Shown one piece after another: positions 8,693-17,508 of a DNA stretch of 64,000 nucleotides. Each line of letters begins with the position of its first letter. Position 1 is the first letter of the stretch. The notes under the pieces are model-generated. The model was not told where the DNA came from. It saw only the letters and a list, made by a program, of their open reading frames with translations, and searched no databases. The position numbers were made by a program, and so were the translations under genes. The DNA is from Marinomonas spartinae (GTDB lineage Bacteria > Pseudomonadota > Gammaproteobacteria > Pseudomonadales > Marinomonadaceae), in NCBI RefSeq assembly GCF_900089775.1, contig NZ_FLOB01000001.1:744001-808000 (forward strand), in the 5' to 3' direction.

Positions 8693-9181
8693 TTATTGCT
8701 TTATATAGGCTAGTGCTTGTTGAAACACAGAGTCAGCATCTTGGCTAATATCAAGGCTAAAAGCTTCGCTTTGTGAGGGTTCTATAAGGGTGGCAAACTG
8801 ACTTTTTAACATATCTTGGCCTTTAAAATAGTGCCCGTTGCGTTTTTGATGACGTTGCCAAATGGTATCGAAATCCCCCTTAAGGTACAGCATGGAGACA
8901 TCATCAAGATCTTTTTTCAGCATGTCTCGGTATTCCGGTTTAAGGCCAGAGCAAGCGACGACAGCGCATTCATGATTTTTTAATAAGGCATTTAACGTGG
9001 ACAACCATCCAAAACGGTCTTGATCGGATAATGGAATACCTTTGCTCATTTTCTCGATGTTCGACGAGTTGTGATAATCGTCGCCATCAAAAAAGGGATA
9101 GCCTAATGCGTCGGCTAGACGTTTACCTATCAATGATTTACCGGATCCTGAGACACCCAGAACGACAATCTTTTTTCCCAT
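8693..9181 (-). CDS. gntK: Gluconokinase
   Basis: The 162-residue P-loop kinase converts D-gluconate plus ATP to 6-phosphogluconate in the cytoplasm, feeding the Entner-Doudoroff or pentose phosphate pathways. Walker A GVSGSGKS is at about residues 9-16. The GntK-specific FFDGDDYHNSSNIEKMSKGIPLSDQDRFGWL follows, together with ACSGLKPEYRDMLK and the lid region RNGHYFKGQDMLKSQFATLIEP. Length is normal for the short bacterial GntK. A good ribosome site (AAGAGG) precedes the ATG. No gluconate permease or dehydratase adjoins it, so it is an orphan kinase here, probably controlled through the GntR-like palindrome upstream. Confidence 0.92.
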   Translation of the reverse strand: MGKKIVVLGVSGSGKSLIGKRLADALGYPFFDGDDYHNSSNIEKMSKGIPLSDQDRFGWLSTLNALLKNHECAVVACSGLKPEYRDMLKKDLDDVSMLYLKGDFDTIWQRHQKRNGHYFKGQDMLKSQFATLIEPSQSEAFSLDISQDADSVFQQALAYIKQ

Positions 9182-9327
9182 GAATGAAGCCTCTTACTTA
9201 ATAAGCCTATAATGTGTTGCTGTGCGACGAGTGATGAATCATCACGCAACGCCTTCCTGTATAAATGTTAACAATGATACATGTATTACTTCCACCAAAA
9301 CGCTAGCTATGGGAATTTAGGTCGTTT

Positions 9328-9339
9328 GTTACCGGTAAC
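9328..9339. promoter_or_regulatory. GntR-like operator in the gntK upstream region
   Basis: GTTACCGGTAAC is a perfect 12-bp palindrome about 150 bp before the gntK start. It agrees with the LacI/GalR-family GntR operator pattern (TGTTA-N4-TAACA) and is flanked by T on the left. It lies in the 384-bp divergent gap 9182-9565, which is otherwise AT-rich and shows no further clear structure. No gntR gene is in the window. Confidence 0.5.
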
Positions 9340-9565
9340 TTTTTGGTGTCGTCAAGCTTTTGTTAGTCTCTTCTTTGATTCTTATTTTAATGTTTTGAAA
9401 TTTTTAGTGATTTTTTGATATTGGTCTTGGTAAAACGCAAATTTATGATGGGGTAGTCGATTAAAAAAATAACCTATAGTAGGATCGTTATCATTCAATA
9501 TTTCTATATTATGGTATATGAACATAGGTTGTTTTTTTATTATTTAGGCTGTGGTTTTATCATTG

Positions 9566-12514
9566 ATGTCAGAAATTTTTCTTAAATTACTAAATAGACC
9601 TAAGCAAGCTTGTATTTTTGTATTTATAACCACGCTATTGATTTGTGGGTATGTTGCATTTGTGTTTTATAAACTAGAAGTACAAGATGAAAAAGACATG
9701 GCTATGGCGCTAGCGAAAAGTCATGCGTCGACTTTAATGAATACGTTGAGTAAAAGTACGTCGGCTAATTATGCATTTGCTGCCATGATACAAAAATCCC
9801 AAGGAGATCCCGACGGTTTTTCGTATTTTGCAGACTCGTTGAAGCCCTTGTACCCTGATGTTACCTTGTTCTCACTGGCTCCCCAAGGCGTGATTCAGTA
9901 TATCTATCCATTAAAAAAGCATGAAAAAGCTCTACACAAACACCTGCCGATTAGTAACGAAGAAAAGCATCATAATATAAGTGGTCAGGCGCGTCGATCC
10001 GTTACATTCCAAGGGCCAGTACATCTTTTCTCGGATAAGCAAGAGGTCGTTGCCTCCTTCCCTATCTATTTGCCCAATGAGCAAGGACACGCGGCTTTTT
10101 GGGGATTGAGTATTACCACAATTGATCTTACTGACTTGATTCGTCGATTAGATTTTCAGAGCGTGATTAATCGACATTTAGATTACCAGTTGACCAGTAT
10201 TGCTCTGTCGCCAAACGCGAAAGAACAGACACTATCGGCTTCCCAAAATATTGCTTCTAATCAGCATGCTATTCATCTTGATATCCCAGTCCAAGGGATG
10301 ATGTGGCGTCTATATCTTGCACCTGAGGGGGCGTGGATTCCTGCATGGATGACTTGGTTAGGCGTGTTACTGGTTATATTTGTCAGTTTATTGGCCTCAT
10401 GCTTTGTCTATTGGTGCCTAAAGAATCGACTCATTAATCATGATCTTGAAAGCTTAGTGAATAAGAGAGTTGGTGCATTAAAGACCTCTAATAAGCGTTT
10501 AAAGACATTATTGAATGCGATGCCGGATTCGGTTTATGAGGTAGGAGTAGACGGTTGCATTATTGCCTATCATTCACCACGTATCGAGCAGGACTATCGT
10601 TTTCTTGGTTCACCTTTGGGAGTGGACTATAGAGCGTTTTTTCCAATTAGCGTGGGGGCGGTATTTGAAGAGGCGATACATTGTGCAAAAGAGTATGGAA
10701 TAACCAAAGGCCATGAGTGCTATTTAGAGACTGAATTAGGGCGTCGATGGTATGAAGTGTCAGCAACCTATTCCCAGTCGGATGATGAAATAGACGGCTT
10801 TTTTGTTGTGATTACCCGTGAAGTGACCTTTCGAAAATCTGTGGAGTCGGAACTTCGTATTGCCGCCACGGCTTTTCGAACGCAAGACGGTATTTTAATT
10901 ACTGATACGCAAAATCGCATTGTACGAGTGAATGCTGCTTTTGAGAAGATAACGGGTTATACAGAGAAAGAAGTTATAGGCAAAACCCCCGCTATTATCA
11001 GCTCTGGTCGCCATTCCAAAGCGTTCTTCCGTGATATGTATGAACATATTGAAAAGTGTGAAGGATGGGAGGGAGAAATCTGGAACCGTCGAAAGGACGG
11101 TGAAATATTCCCTGAATGGCTGAGTATTTCTGTGGTAAAAGATGAGCGTGGCGTATTAACTCATTACGTGGCGACGTTCAAAGACATAACTGAAACCAAA
11201 GATAATGAACGTCGTATTAACCAGTTGAATTATTACGACAGCTTAACGCGTTTGGCTAATCGTCGTTTGATCACCAAAGATCTTGATCATATTTTGGAAA
11301 GTGGCATTTTAACGTTTCGTCGCAGTGCATTGTTGTTTGTTGATATAGACCATTTTAAAGATGTGAATGATCTTAGAGGGCATTTGGTTGGGGATGCGCT
11401 ATTGCAACAAATTGCATCGCGTTTGATGGATTCGACACGCTCGGGGGATATTGTGTCTCGCTTTGGTGGCGATGAGTTTCTGATTATGTTGGAAGATGTG
11501 GATGTCTCTGTTTCAGAAGATAGAATTGCTTATCGCGCTAAGCATGTTGCTGAAAAAATCATGACGGCGCTGAGTGTGCCGTTTGAGCTGGGTGGCGCGC
11601 CTTATCATCTCTCCGCTAGTATTGGTATTGCTCTATTTGGCAAAGAAACAAGCAATAGTGAAGAAATTATAAAGCAGGCTGAGCTTGCTTTGTATGAAGC
11701 CAAAGGACGCGGTCGTAACCAAGTATGCTTTTACGCTCCTCAAATGCACGAAAAAGTATTAGAACGTGTGACGTTAGACAGTGATTTTAGGCGGGCCTTA
11801 GCTGAAGAACAATTTGTTTTATATTACCAGCCACAATGGACGGCAAACAAAGAAATGAAGGGGGTAGAAGCTCTAGTTCGGTGGCGGCACCCGGAAAAAG
11901 GCATGATCTCCCCAGTGTATTTTATCCCGTTTGCTGAAGAGTCAAAATTAATTCTACCCTTGGGAGATTGGGTGTTGAGAACAGCGTTGAAACAATTGGC
12001 TGACTGGCAACAGGATCCAGCGTTAAAGCATTTGATCATGTCTGTGAATGTTAGCGCGTTGCAGTTTTCCCAAGAAGGCTTTGTGTCACAAGTAAAAGAG
12101 GTGATTTATCAAACGGGTATCCCACCAGCACAATTACAAATTGAGCTCACTGAGAGTATGTTGGTGCATGATCAATTCGATATCATTCAAAAGATGCAGT
12201 CTCTCAAACAGTTAGGCGTCCTGATTTCGTTAGACGATTTTGGGACTGGCTATTCCTCGTTATCGTATCTTCAACAACTGCCTATCGATCAACTTAAAAT
12301 TGACCAGTCATTTATTCGAGCGATACAAGAAAGTGATAAACAAGCTTCTCTTGCCGCTTCTATTATCGGCTTAGGACATAACCTTCATATGGAAGTGATT
12401 GCTGAGGGGGTGGAAACACAAGCTCAATTTGATTGGTTAAAGCAGCACGAATGTGATTTGTTTCAGGGGTTTTTACTGGCTCGTCCCATGTCGATAGATA
12501 CATTTTGTTACTAA
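9566..12514 (+). CDS. Membrane sensor with CHASE-like, PAS, PAS, GGDEF and EAL domains
   Basis: This is a large c-di-GMP enzyme of about 982 residues. A membrane helix (about 12-35) leads into a periplasmic CHASE-like sensor (about 40-255) and a second helix (about 262-285). Two PAS domains follow (about 310-425 and 430-550). Next comes a GGDEF domain with intact RFGGDEF and an RxxD inhibitory site (RSGD), then an EAL domain with EALVRW, ELTESM, DDFGTGYSSLSYL, KIDQSFI and AEGVE. Both catalytic sets look complete, so it may make and break c-di-GMP. It ends 56 bp before siaA on the same strand. The start is uncertain: GTG 9551 or ATG 9566; neither has a strong ribosome site. Confidence 0.88.
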   Translation: MSEIFLKLLNRPKQACIFVFITTLLICGYVAFVFYKLEVQDEKDMAMALAKSHASTLMNTLSKSTSANYAFAAMIQKSQGDPDGFSYFADSLKPLYPDVTLFSLAPQGVIQYIYPLKKHEKALHKHLPISNEEKHHNISGQARRSVTFQGPVHLFSDKQEVVASFPIYLPNEQGHAAFWGLSITTIDLTDLIRRLDFQSVINRHLDYQLTSIALSPNAKEQTLSASQNIASNQHAIHLDIPVQGMMWRLYLAPEGAWIPAWMTWLGVLLVIFVSLLASCFVYWCLKNRLINHDLESLVNKRVGALKTSNKRLKTLLNAMPDSVYEVGVDGCIIAYHSPRIEQDYRFLGSPLGVDYRAFFPISVGAVFEEAIHCAKEYGITKGHECYLETELGRRWYEVSATYSQSDDEIDGFFVVITREVTFRKSVESELRIAATAFRTQDGILITDTQNRIVRVNAAFEKITGYTEKEVIGKTPAIISSGRHSKAFFRDMYEHIEKCEGWEGEIWNRRKDGEIFPEWLSISVVKDERGVLTHYVATFKDITETKDNERRINQLNYYDSLTRLANRRLITKDLDHILESGILTFRRSALLFVDIDHFKDVNDLRGHLVGDALLQQIASRLMDSTRSGDIVSRFGGDEFLIMLEDVDVSVSEDRIAYRAKHVAEKIMTALSVPFELGGAPYHLSASIGIALFGKETSNSEEIIKQAELALYEAKGRGRNQVCFYAPQMHEKVLERVTLDSDFRRALAEEQFVLYYQPQWTANKEMKGVEALVRWRHPEKGMISPVYFIPFAEESKLILPLGDWVLRTALKQLADWQQDPALKHLIMSVNVSALQFSQEGFVSQVKEVIYQTGIPPAQLQIELTESMLVHDQFDIIQKMQSLKQLGVLISLDDFGTGYSSLSYLQQLPIDQLKIDQSFIRAIQESDKQASLAASIIGLGHNLHMEVIAEGVETQAQFDWLKQHECDLFQGFLLARPMSIDTFCY

Positions 12515-12570
12515 TAATGATTGTGTGTACATAATCTTACTGTTTCTCATTTACATCAAAAGGTACGCTT

Positions 12571-14568
12571 ATGGTACGGTGGGGTTTACGTGGTAAGTCG
12601 TTGTTTGTACTAGCGAGTACGAGCGTTTTTGCTTTATTAATGGTGGCAATGATTGGCTGGTATTTTGTTCAAAAAGGGCAAGAGTATTCGGCTGAAAATT
12701 ATGCGAATAGTTTTACCGAGTTAAATTATCAGAGAATGTTGACACCTATTTCTCGAGAATTGGCTTTAGCGCAGCAATTTGCGCATTCTCCCATTGTCAA
12801 AGCGTGGATTAGGAAGCCAGATGACCCTATGTTGAAGAGGCAATGGTTACAAGAAACGCAGAGTTATCTCAACGCCTTTCAAAGCCATAATATGTTCTTG
12901 ATAAATGACGCGACAAAACAATACTTCTTCGCTGACCCAAAAAGTCCATTGTCAATGACGCCCAAATATACTTTAGATGTCAGTAAGCCTGCTGACAATT
13001 GGTATTTTTTAGCTCGTCAACAGCATGTGCCATTTATTATTAATGTAAATTACGACTCAGTATTAAAGGTGATAAAAGTCTGGATTGATGTCCATATTGT
13101 TGACCATGGACAGTTCTTGGGGATGACTGGGACAGGGCTGTCTTTAGACCATTTCATTAAACAGTTTGCTGATAACGCCGTTCCTGGGGTAACTCCCTTT
13201 GTTATCAATGCCAATGGTAGTATCGAAATTCATCATGACGAAAGTCTGATTGCCTATAGCTCGATGAATGGTAAGGACAAAAAACATTCTATTTATGCAT
13301 TATTGGATAGTGATGAGTCCAAAGCAAAAGTGAAAGAAGCTTTAAAAGAAGCTCGCCATAACAAGGGAAAGGTCGTCACTATTAAGGTGGAACAAGGTGG
13401 ACGCAAGCAATTAATGGCGTTTGTGTATTTTCCATTGTTAGATTGGTATGTAGTGACCAATATCGATTTAAACAAGGTCAGTTTGTTTCATTCTAATCTT
13501 ATTTTGCCGACGCTTGGTGTATTTGTACTATTGCTGATTTTGCTTTTAAGTTTTTTTGGACTGGTGATTGAGCGTTTATTGATTACCCCCATTAGAGAAC
13601 TGCAACAATCGGCAAAAAGCATTGCTAGCGGTTCTTATGATGTGTCTTTAGTCTCCCGTGGTAACGATGAAATCGGTGATTTAAGTAAGACGTTTAATAC
13701 CATGGCTCAACAGGTTCGAAACCATACTCAAGAGTTAGAGGAACAAGTTCAAAAACGTACTGCTGAGTTGGAAGAGGCACACCAAAAAGTGGTGGATGCG
13801 CATCGTAAAATAGGCGCCTCTATCGATTATGCCAGTTTGATTCAAAAGTCGATTTTACCGGATCGGCAAATGTATCAGTTTTTAGGTGATCAGCACAGTG
13901 TTATTTGGCGACCAAGAGATGTGGTTGGAGGTGACTTTTATGTGTTCCATAAAACGGACGAGGGGTGTTTATTAGGTATCGTCGATTGTGCAGGGCATGG
14001 CGTTCCTGGTGCACTGATGACGATGTTGATGCGTGCTGCCATTGATTATGCGATAGGCCATGTAGGTATTCAAAATCCAGCGGCTTTGCTCAGTTCAATC
14101 GATACCACCTTGCGATCTATGTTGAATGAAGAACTCAGTGCCAACAAGGTAGCTACCAATGCCGATGTCGGGTTAGTTTATGTGCCTAATCAGGGGGACT
14201 TTATTCGCTTTTCTGGTGCTAAAATTACGCTTTATGGCAGTAATGGTGATGACATCATCAAGCAAAAATCAGGACGAAGAGCATTGGGGGATAGACGAGT
14301 AGGCGAGTATAACAATACCGAATTACCTATGTCTGGCTGGACTTATTATATGACGACTGACGGTTTTTTAGACCAGGCGGGGGGCGAGAAGAACTTTGGT
14401 TTTGGTAATCAACGTTTTGAAGGGTTAATAAAGGATAACGCCGCTTTACCTCTTAAGGATCAAGCGGACTTTTTTGAAGCTGCTCTAGATGAATATATGG
14501 GTGATCAACCTCAGCGAGACGATATCACTTTGCTGTCTTTCCGGTTTGATTCAAAAAATGCACAATAA
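12571..14568 (+). CDS. siaA: SiaA: membrane PP2C-type phosphatase sensor
   Basis: The 665-residue protein has a membrane helix (about 9-34), a periplasmic Cache-like sensor (about 35-305), a second helix (about 308-333), HAMP (about 333-385), a coiled coil and a SpoIIE/PP2C phosphatase domain (about 420-660). The metal-binding Asp residues appear in VVGGDFY, VDCAGHG and QRDDITLL. In Pseudomonas aeruginosa SiaA dephosphorylates SiaC, and SiaB phosphorylates it, which sets SiaD diguanylate cyclase activity and cell aggregation. The same four genes follow in the same order here, so the call rests on both domain order and synteny. The ribosome site is AAAGG. Confidence 0.88.
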   Translation: MVRWGLRGKSLFVLASTSVFALLMVAMIGWYFVQKGQEYSAENYANSFTELNYQRMLTPISRELALAQQFAHSPIVKAWIRKPDDPMLKRQWLQETQSYLNAFQSHNMFLINDATKQYFFADPKSPLSMTPKYTLDVSKPADNWYFLARQQHVPFIINVNYDSVLKVIKVWIDVHIVDHGQFLGMTGTGLSLDHFIKQFADNAVPGVTPFVINANGSIEIHHDESLIAYSSMNGKDKKHSIYALLDSDESKAKVKEALKEARHNKGKVVTIKVEQGGRKQLMAFVYFPLLDWYVVTNIDLNKVSLFHSNLILPTLGVFVLLLILLLSFFGLVIERLLITPIRELQQSAKSIASGSYDVSLVSRGNDEIGDLSKTFNTMAQQVRNHTQELEEQVQKRTAELEEAHQKVVDAHRKIGASIDYASLIQKSILPDRQMYQFLGDQHSVIWRPRDVVGGDFYVFHKTDEGCLLGIVDCAGHGVPGALMTMLMRAAIDYAIGHVGIQNPAALLSSIDTTLRSMLNEELSANKVATNADVGLVYVPNQGDFIRFSGAKITLYGSNGDDIIKQKSGRRALGDRRVGEYNNTELPMSGWTYYMTTDGFLDQAGGEKNFGFGNQRFEGLIKDNAALPLKDQADFFEAALDEYMGDQPQRDDITLLSFRFDSKNAQ

Positions 14569-14582
14569 TGAGGTTTGATGGA

Positions 14583-15119
14583 ATGTCCGCACCAAATTTA
14601 TATGATTTGAGGGAGCGTTTTGAAAAAGACAGGATTCTACTTTGTTTTAATGGTCCTATTTCTCGTAGTCTAATTGAGGAAATAGGTAATGCTCTGAAAA
14701 ACTATTTGAAATCGGAGCAGATGTCACCGGCTTGTGCATTGGATGTGTTTGCTGCCTATATAGAGCTCACGCAAAATATTCGTCATTATGCGGCATCTTC
14801 CCAATTGCCTGGTGTTGAAGTTGCAACGGTGATTGTGAGTTACGATGAAGGCTACTATCGAGTTTCAGCAGGTAATATTGTTAAAGCCAAAGATGGTGAG
14901 GCGTTAGTGGCGCGTATTGAAGCATTAGCGAAGTTGGATAAAACCGACTTAAAAGCCCTGTATAAAACTCAGCTGCGCAAACCTCGCGATGAGAATGCCG
15001 TTACTGGTGCTGGACTAGGGTTGATTGATATGGCTCGAAAATCGTCAAAACCGATGGAAGCGAGTTTGCAAATGATCGATGGCGAGACCGCTTACTTTAG
15101 CTTAAGCATAGAGATTTGA
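14583..15119 (+). CDS. siaB: SiaB: HATPase-like protein kinase acting on SiaC
   Basis: This cytoplasmic protein of 178 residues has an HATPase-type fold. An N-box-like YIELTQNIRHYA and a G-box GAGLGLIDMARKS are visible, plus the SiaB N-terminus LYDLRERFEKDRILLCFNGPISRSLIEEIG. In Pseudomonas SiaB is the kinase that phosphorylates SiaC on a threonine. An ATG at 14568 overlaps the siaA stop, but it leaves no room for a ribosome site. The ATG at 14583 has TGAGG about nine bases upstream and matches the usual N-terminus, so I chose it. Either start keeps the gene coupled to siaA. Confidence 0.85.
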   Translation: MSAPNLYDLRERFEKDRILLCFNGPISRSLIEEIGNALKNYLKSEQMSPACALDVFAAYIELTQNIRHYAASSQLPGVEVATVIVSYDEGYYRVSAGNIVKAKDGEALVARIEALAKLDKTDLKALYKTQLRKPRDENAVTGAGLGLIDMARKSSKPMEASLQMIDGETAYFSLSIEI

Positions 15120-15128
15120 GAGAAAACA

Positions 15129-15503
15129 ATGAAAGATTTGAGAATAGATGGGACCATTTCTTCGCCAACGGTGATAGCTTCTTGGCAAGAAGGTGTTTTA
15201 TACATGGAAGGTGACTCTTACCCTGAAAACTCCTATGAGTTGTATGCTGAAATGGTGGCCTGGGTCAGTCAATATTTAGCGCAATCGACTTCACCACTGA
15301 CACTTGAGTTGTCGTTACTGTATTTGAATACCAGTAGTATTAAAGTCATGATGGACATCTTTGATGAAATGGAAGAGTACTTTCAACAAGGTCGTCAGGT
15401 CTCGGTGAATTGGTATTTTGATGTAGACAATGAGCGTGTTGCTGAGTTGGCTGAAGAATTCAAAGAAGACTGTCATTTTCCTTTTCAGATTATAGGTAAA
15501 TAG
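15129..15503 (+). CDS. siaC: SiaC: DUF1987 partner-switch protein
   Basis: This 124-residue protein of the DUF1987/SiaC family has an anti-sigma-factor-antagonist-like fold. LELSLLYLNTSSIKVMMDIFDEMEEY is the conserved core, and Thr68 in NTSS is at the same number as the Thr that SiaB phosphorylates in P. aeruginosa SiaC. Unphosphorylated SiaC binds and activates SiaD. It lies 9 bp after siaB and directly before siaD. The aggregation role is family knowledge; the presence of the target Thr is read from this sequence. Confidence 0.88.
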   Translation: MKDLRIDGTISSPTVIASWQEGVLYMEGDSYPENSYELYAEMVAWVSQYLAQSTSPLTLELSLLYLNTSSIKVMMDIFDEMEEYFQQGRQVSVNWYFDVDNERVAELAEEFKEDCHFPFQIIGK

Positions 15504-16295
15504 ATGAAGATCAACTTCTCTGAGCTTGAAAAGGAGATTCAAACGATACTCAATACCCCTCAATATAATGACCACCCAGCAAGCCGGGCTTTGCGTCAGT
15601 TATGGGAGGTGAATCAAGAGCAGTGGAATAGAATGGATCGGCTAACACGATTATCTGATTCCTATCAGGATATGATGATGCGGCGTGAGAAAAGCTTAAG
15701 TGAGCGTTTTGATAAGCACTTGCGACAGCTAGAGAAGATTACTCGAATCTCGGATCGTTATCAGCGTAATTTACGCCAGTTAAACCTTGAATTAGAGAGA
15801 ACGTCATTAATTGACCCGCTGACGGAGTTGCCCAATCGGCGCTTTATCATGAAGCGTTTATCTTATGCTGTTGAGCATCGAGACGATGCGTTGTCAGAGG
15901 GCTTGGTTGTCGCGATGATCGACATTGATTACTTTAAAAAAGTAAATGATCAATTTGGTCATCAGGTGGGGGATGATGTTTTAGTGTCCTTAGGCAAATT
16001 AATGAATGACATCATTCATCATTATGGCTCATTAGGTCGATGGGGCGGTGAAGAGTTCCTTGTCATACTGCCTCAACATTCTCAAGAAAAGGCGATTGCT
16101 TTGATGGAAAAAGTACGCGATGGGGTGGCCTCTTATCATCTTTCTATTGATCATAAATCCGTTTCGACCAGCATCAGTGTTGGTATTAGCTGTTTTCGCG
16201 CAGAAGATTCAATGGACACGCTTCTCTCAAGAGCAGACGATGCCTTATACTTAGCCAAATCCAAAGGCCGTAATTGTCTCATCGTTGGTTCATAA
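15504..16295 (+). CDS. siaD: SiaD: diguanylate cyclase controlled by SiaC
   Basis: This soluble 263-residue diguanylate cyclase has an N-terminal helical/coiled-coil stalk (about 25-100), where SiaC binding is expected, followed by GGDEF (about 105-262). It has DPLTELPNRR, the metal Asp in IDIDYFKKVND and an intact RWGGEEF. The inhibitory RxxD site is absent: the slot reads HHYG. Feedback by c-di-GMP is therefore unlikely and control should come from SiaC. The ATG follows the siaC stop with no gap, which indicates tight coupling. A strong terminator follows the gene. Confidence 0.88.
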   Translation: MKINFSELEKEIQTILNTPQYNDHPASRALRQLWEVNQEQWNRMDRLTRLSDSYQDMMMRREKSLSERFDKHLRQLEKITRISDRYQRNLRQLNLELERTSLIDPLTELPNRRFIMKRLSYAVEHRDDALSEGLVVAMIDIDYFKKVNDQFGHQVGDDVLVSLGKLMNDIIHHYGSLGRWGGEEFLVILPQHSQEKAIALMEKVRDGVASYHLSIDHKSVSTSISVGISCFRAEDSMDTLLSRADDALYLAKSKGRNCLIVGS

Positions 16296-16350
16296 ATAGG
16301 CTAATGACTGCTGTGACAGACAAAAACAGATATTGCCGCATAAAAAAGGA

Positions 16351-16383
16351 AAAAGGGCTTCTCATTCTGAGAGGCCCTTTTTT
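16351..16383. terminator. Bidirectional terminator between siaD and ohrA
   Basis: AAAAGGGCTTCTCA pairs with TGAGAGGCCCTTTT (one G-T pair) around TTC, giving a 14-bp stem with A-run and T-run on the two sides. It can stop both the sia operon and the convergent ohr operon. Confidence 0.9.
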
Positions 16384-16442
16384 AAAACAACCATTTTGCT
16401 CATAAAATAGATCGATCTAGGTTAGTGAGCAAAAGTAGTCGT

Positions 16443-16874
16443 TTATACATTAACGGCTAAGGTAACATCAATGTTGTTACGAGTGGCGTTGGAATATGGG
16501 CAAACTTGATGCGCATCATTCACTAGCTTTTCTGCTTGCGCTTTGTCCATTCCTGTTAGGTTAACTGTTAGTTTCGCGGCAATACCAAAACCCTGATCGA
16601 TCGGTCCAATGCTGATGGCCGCATCAATTGTGCTGTCTGCTGGCAGTTTTGCTTGCTGCTGAGAAGCCACTAATTGTAGTGCACCCATGAAACATGCTGA
16701 GTAGCCTGCTGCGAATAGTTGCTCAGGATTAGTCCCTTCTCCGCCATTACCCCCTAGTTCTTTTGGGGTGCTAAGAGTGACAGATAATTTACCATCGTCG
16801 GATTTTGCTTCACCAGTGCGGCCACCTTTAGATGTTGCGTGGGCAGTGTATAGTACTTGGTTTAATGCTGTCAT
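16443..16874 (-). CDS. ohrA: Organic hydroperoxide resistance protein Ohr
   Basis: This 143-residue OsmC/Ohr-family thiol peroxidase reduces organic hydroperoxides and peroxynitrite in the cytoplasm, using lipoyl groups as reductant. The two reactive cysteines are at 61 ([11 protein letters not shown]) and 125 ([11 protein letters not shown]). The N-terminal [14 protein letters not shown] and [18 protein letters not shown] are typical of Ohr rather than OsmC. It follows ohrR on the same strand after 71 bp. I see no copy of the ohrR operator in that gap, so ohrA is probably read from the ohrR promoter or from a weaker one of its own. Confidence 0.93.
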   Translation of the reverse strand: MTALNQVLYTAHATSKGGRTGEAKSDDGKLSVTLSTPKELGGNGGEGTNPEQLFAAGYSACFMGALQLVASQQQAKLPADSTIDAAISIGPIDQGFGIAAKLTVNLTGMDKAQAEKLVNDAHQVCPYSNATRNNIDVTLAVNV

Positions 16875-16945
16875 ATCTGACTCCTGTTTTTGTCATGGTT
16901 TAAACGGGTTGTTACAAGGGGTTATAAAGTAACTGCCCCTGTTGG

Positions 16946-17389
16946 TTAGTGGCTATTGTTGTAATGCACGAGATTTTGTCTCAGTGCATCCACAACATGT
17001 TTGGTCCTGCCAATGTCTTCTAGCGACAGTTGAGACGCACACATAGCCTCTTGAAAAACATTCTCTACTTGGCTTTCTAATGCTTGGCCTTGCTCGGTTA
17101 ACTCAATAATTACATGTCGTTCATCTTGTTTATCCCGACGACGTGTCAGTAAATTGGCACTTTCCATCCTTTTTAATAAGGGAGTCAGCGTCGCTGAATC
17201 TAAGAACAAATCTTCACCAATGTTTGACATGGGATAAGACTTATGATGCCAAAGTAGAATTAACACCAGATATTGCGGGTAAGTGATGCCCAGTGGCTTT
17301 AGGAGTTTTCGATACAACTTATTCATCGCCAGAGACGTTGAATAGAGCGAAAAACATAAAAGCTCATTTAATTTGGGAGTATCTTGCAT
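16946..17389 (-). CDS. ohrR: Peroxide-sensing MarR-family repressor OhrR
   Basis: This MarR-family dimeric repressor has 147 residues from ATG 17389. The peroxide-sensing Cys is at 12 (NELLCFSLYST), and a second Cys at 117 (QEAMCASQ) places it with the two-cysteine OhrR type of Xanthomonas rather than the one-cysteine Bacillus type. The winged helix is visible in DSATLTPLLKRMESANLLTRRRDKQDERHVIIELTEQG. Starts at 17455 or 17428 are open, but they would place the operator palindromes inside or against the coding region; 17389 keeps both upstream. Oxidation of Cys12 should release DNA and switch on ohrA. Confidence 0.9.
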   Translation of the reverse strand: MQDTPKLNELLCFSLYSTSLAMNKLYRKLLKPLGITYPQYLVLILLWHHKSYPMSNIGEDLFLDSATLTPLLKRMESANLLTRRRDKQDERHVIIELTEQGQALESQVENVFQEAMCASQLSLEDIGRTKHVVDALRQNLVHYNNSH

Positions 17390-17430
17390 GGCTGACTTAC
17401 CTTGTTCTTTTATCTGGATGTGTTTCATGA

Positions 17431-17474
17431 TAAATAGTGCACTATTTAATGTCAAGAAATTAAGTAGTGCACTA
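17431..17474. promoter_or_regulatory. Twin operator palindromes of ohrR
   Basis: The first site, TAAATAGTGCACTATTTA at 17431-17448, is a perfect 18-bp palindrome. The second has the same core, TAGTGCACTA, at 17465-17474. Their centres are 30 bp apart, close to three helical turns, 42-86 bp before the chosen ohrR start. Position and symmetry fit autoregulatory binding by OhrR dimers. Confidence 0.75.
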
Positions 17475-17508
17475 TTTTGTTTTGGTGGATGAGAGTGGTC
17501 GAGGAAAT

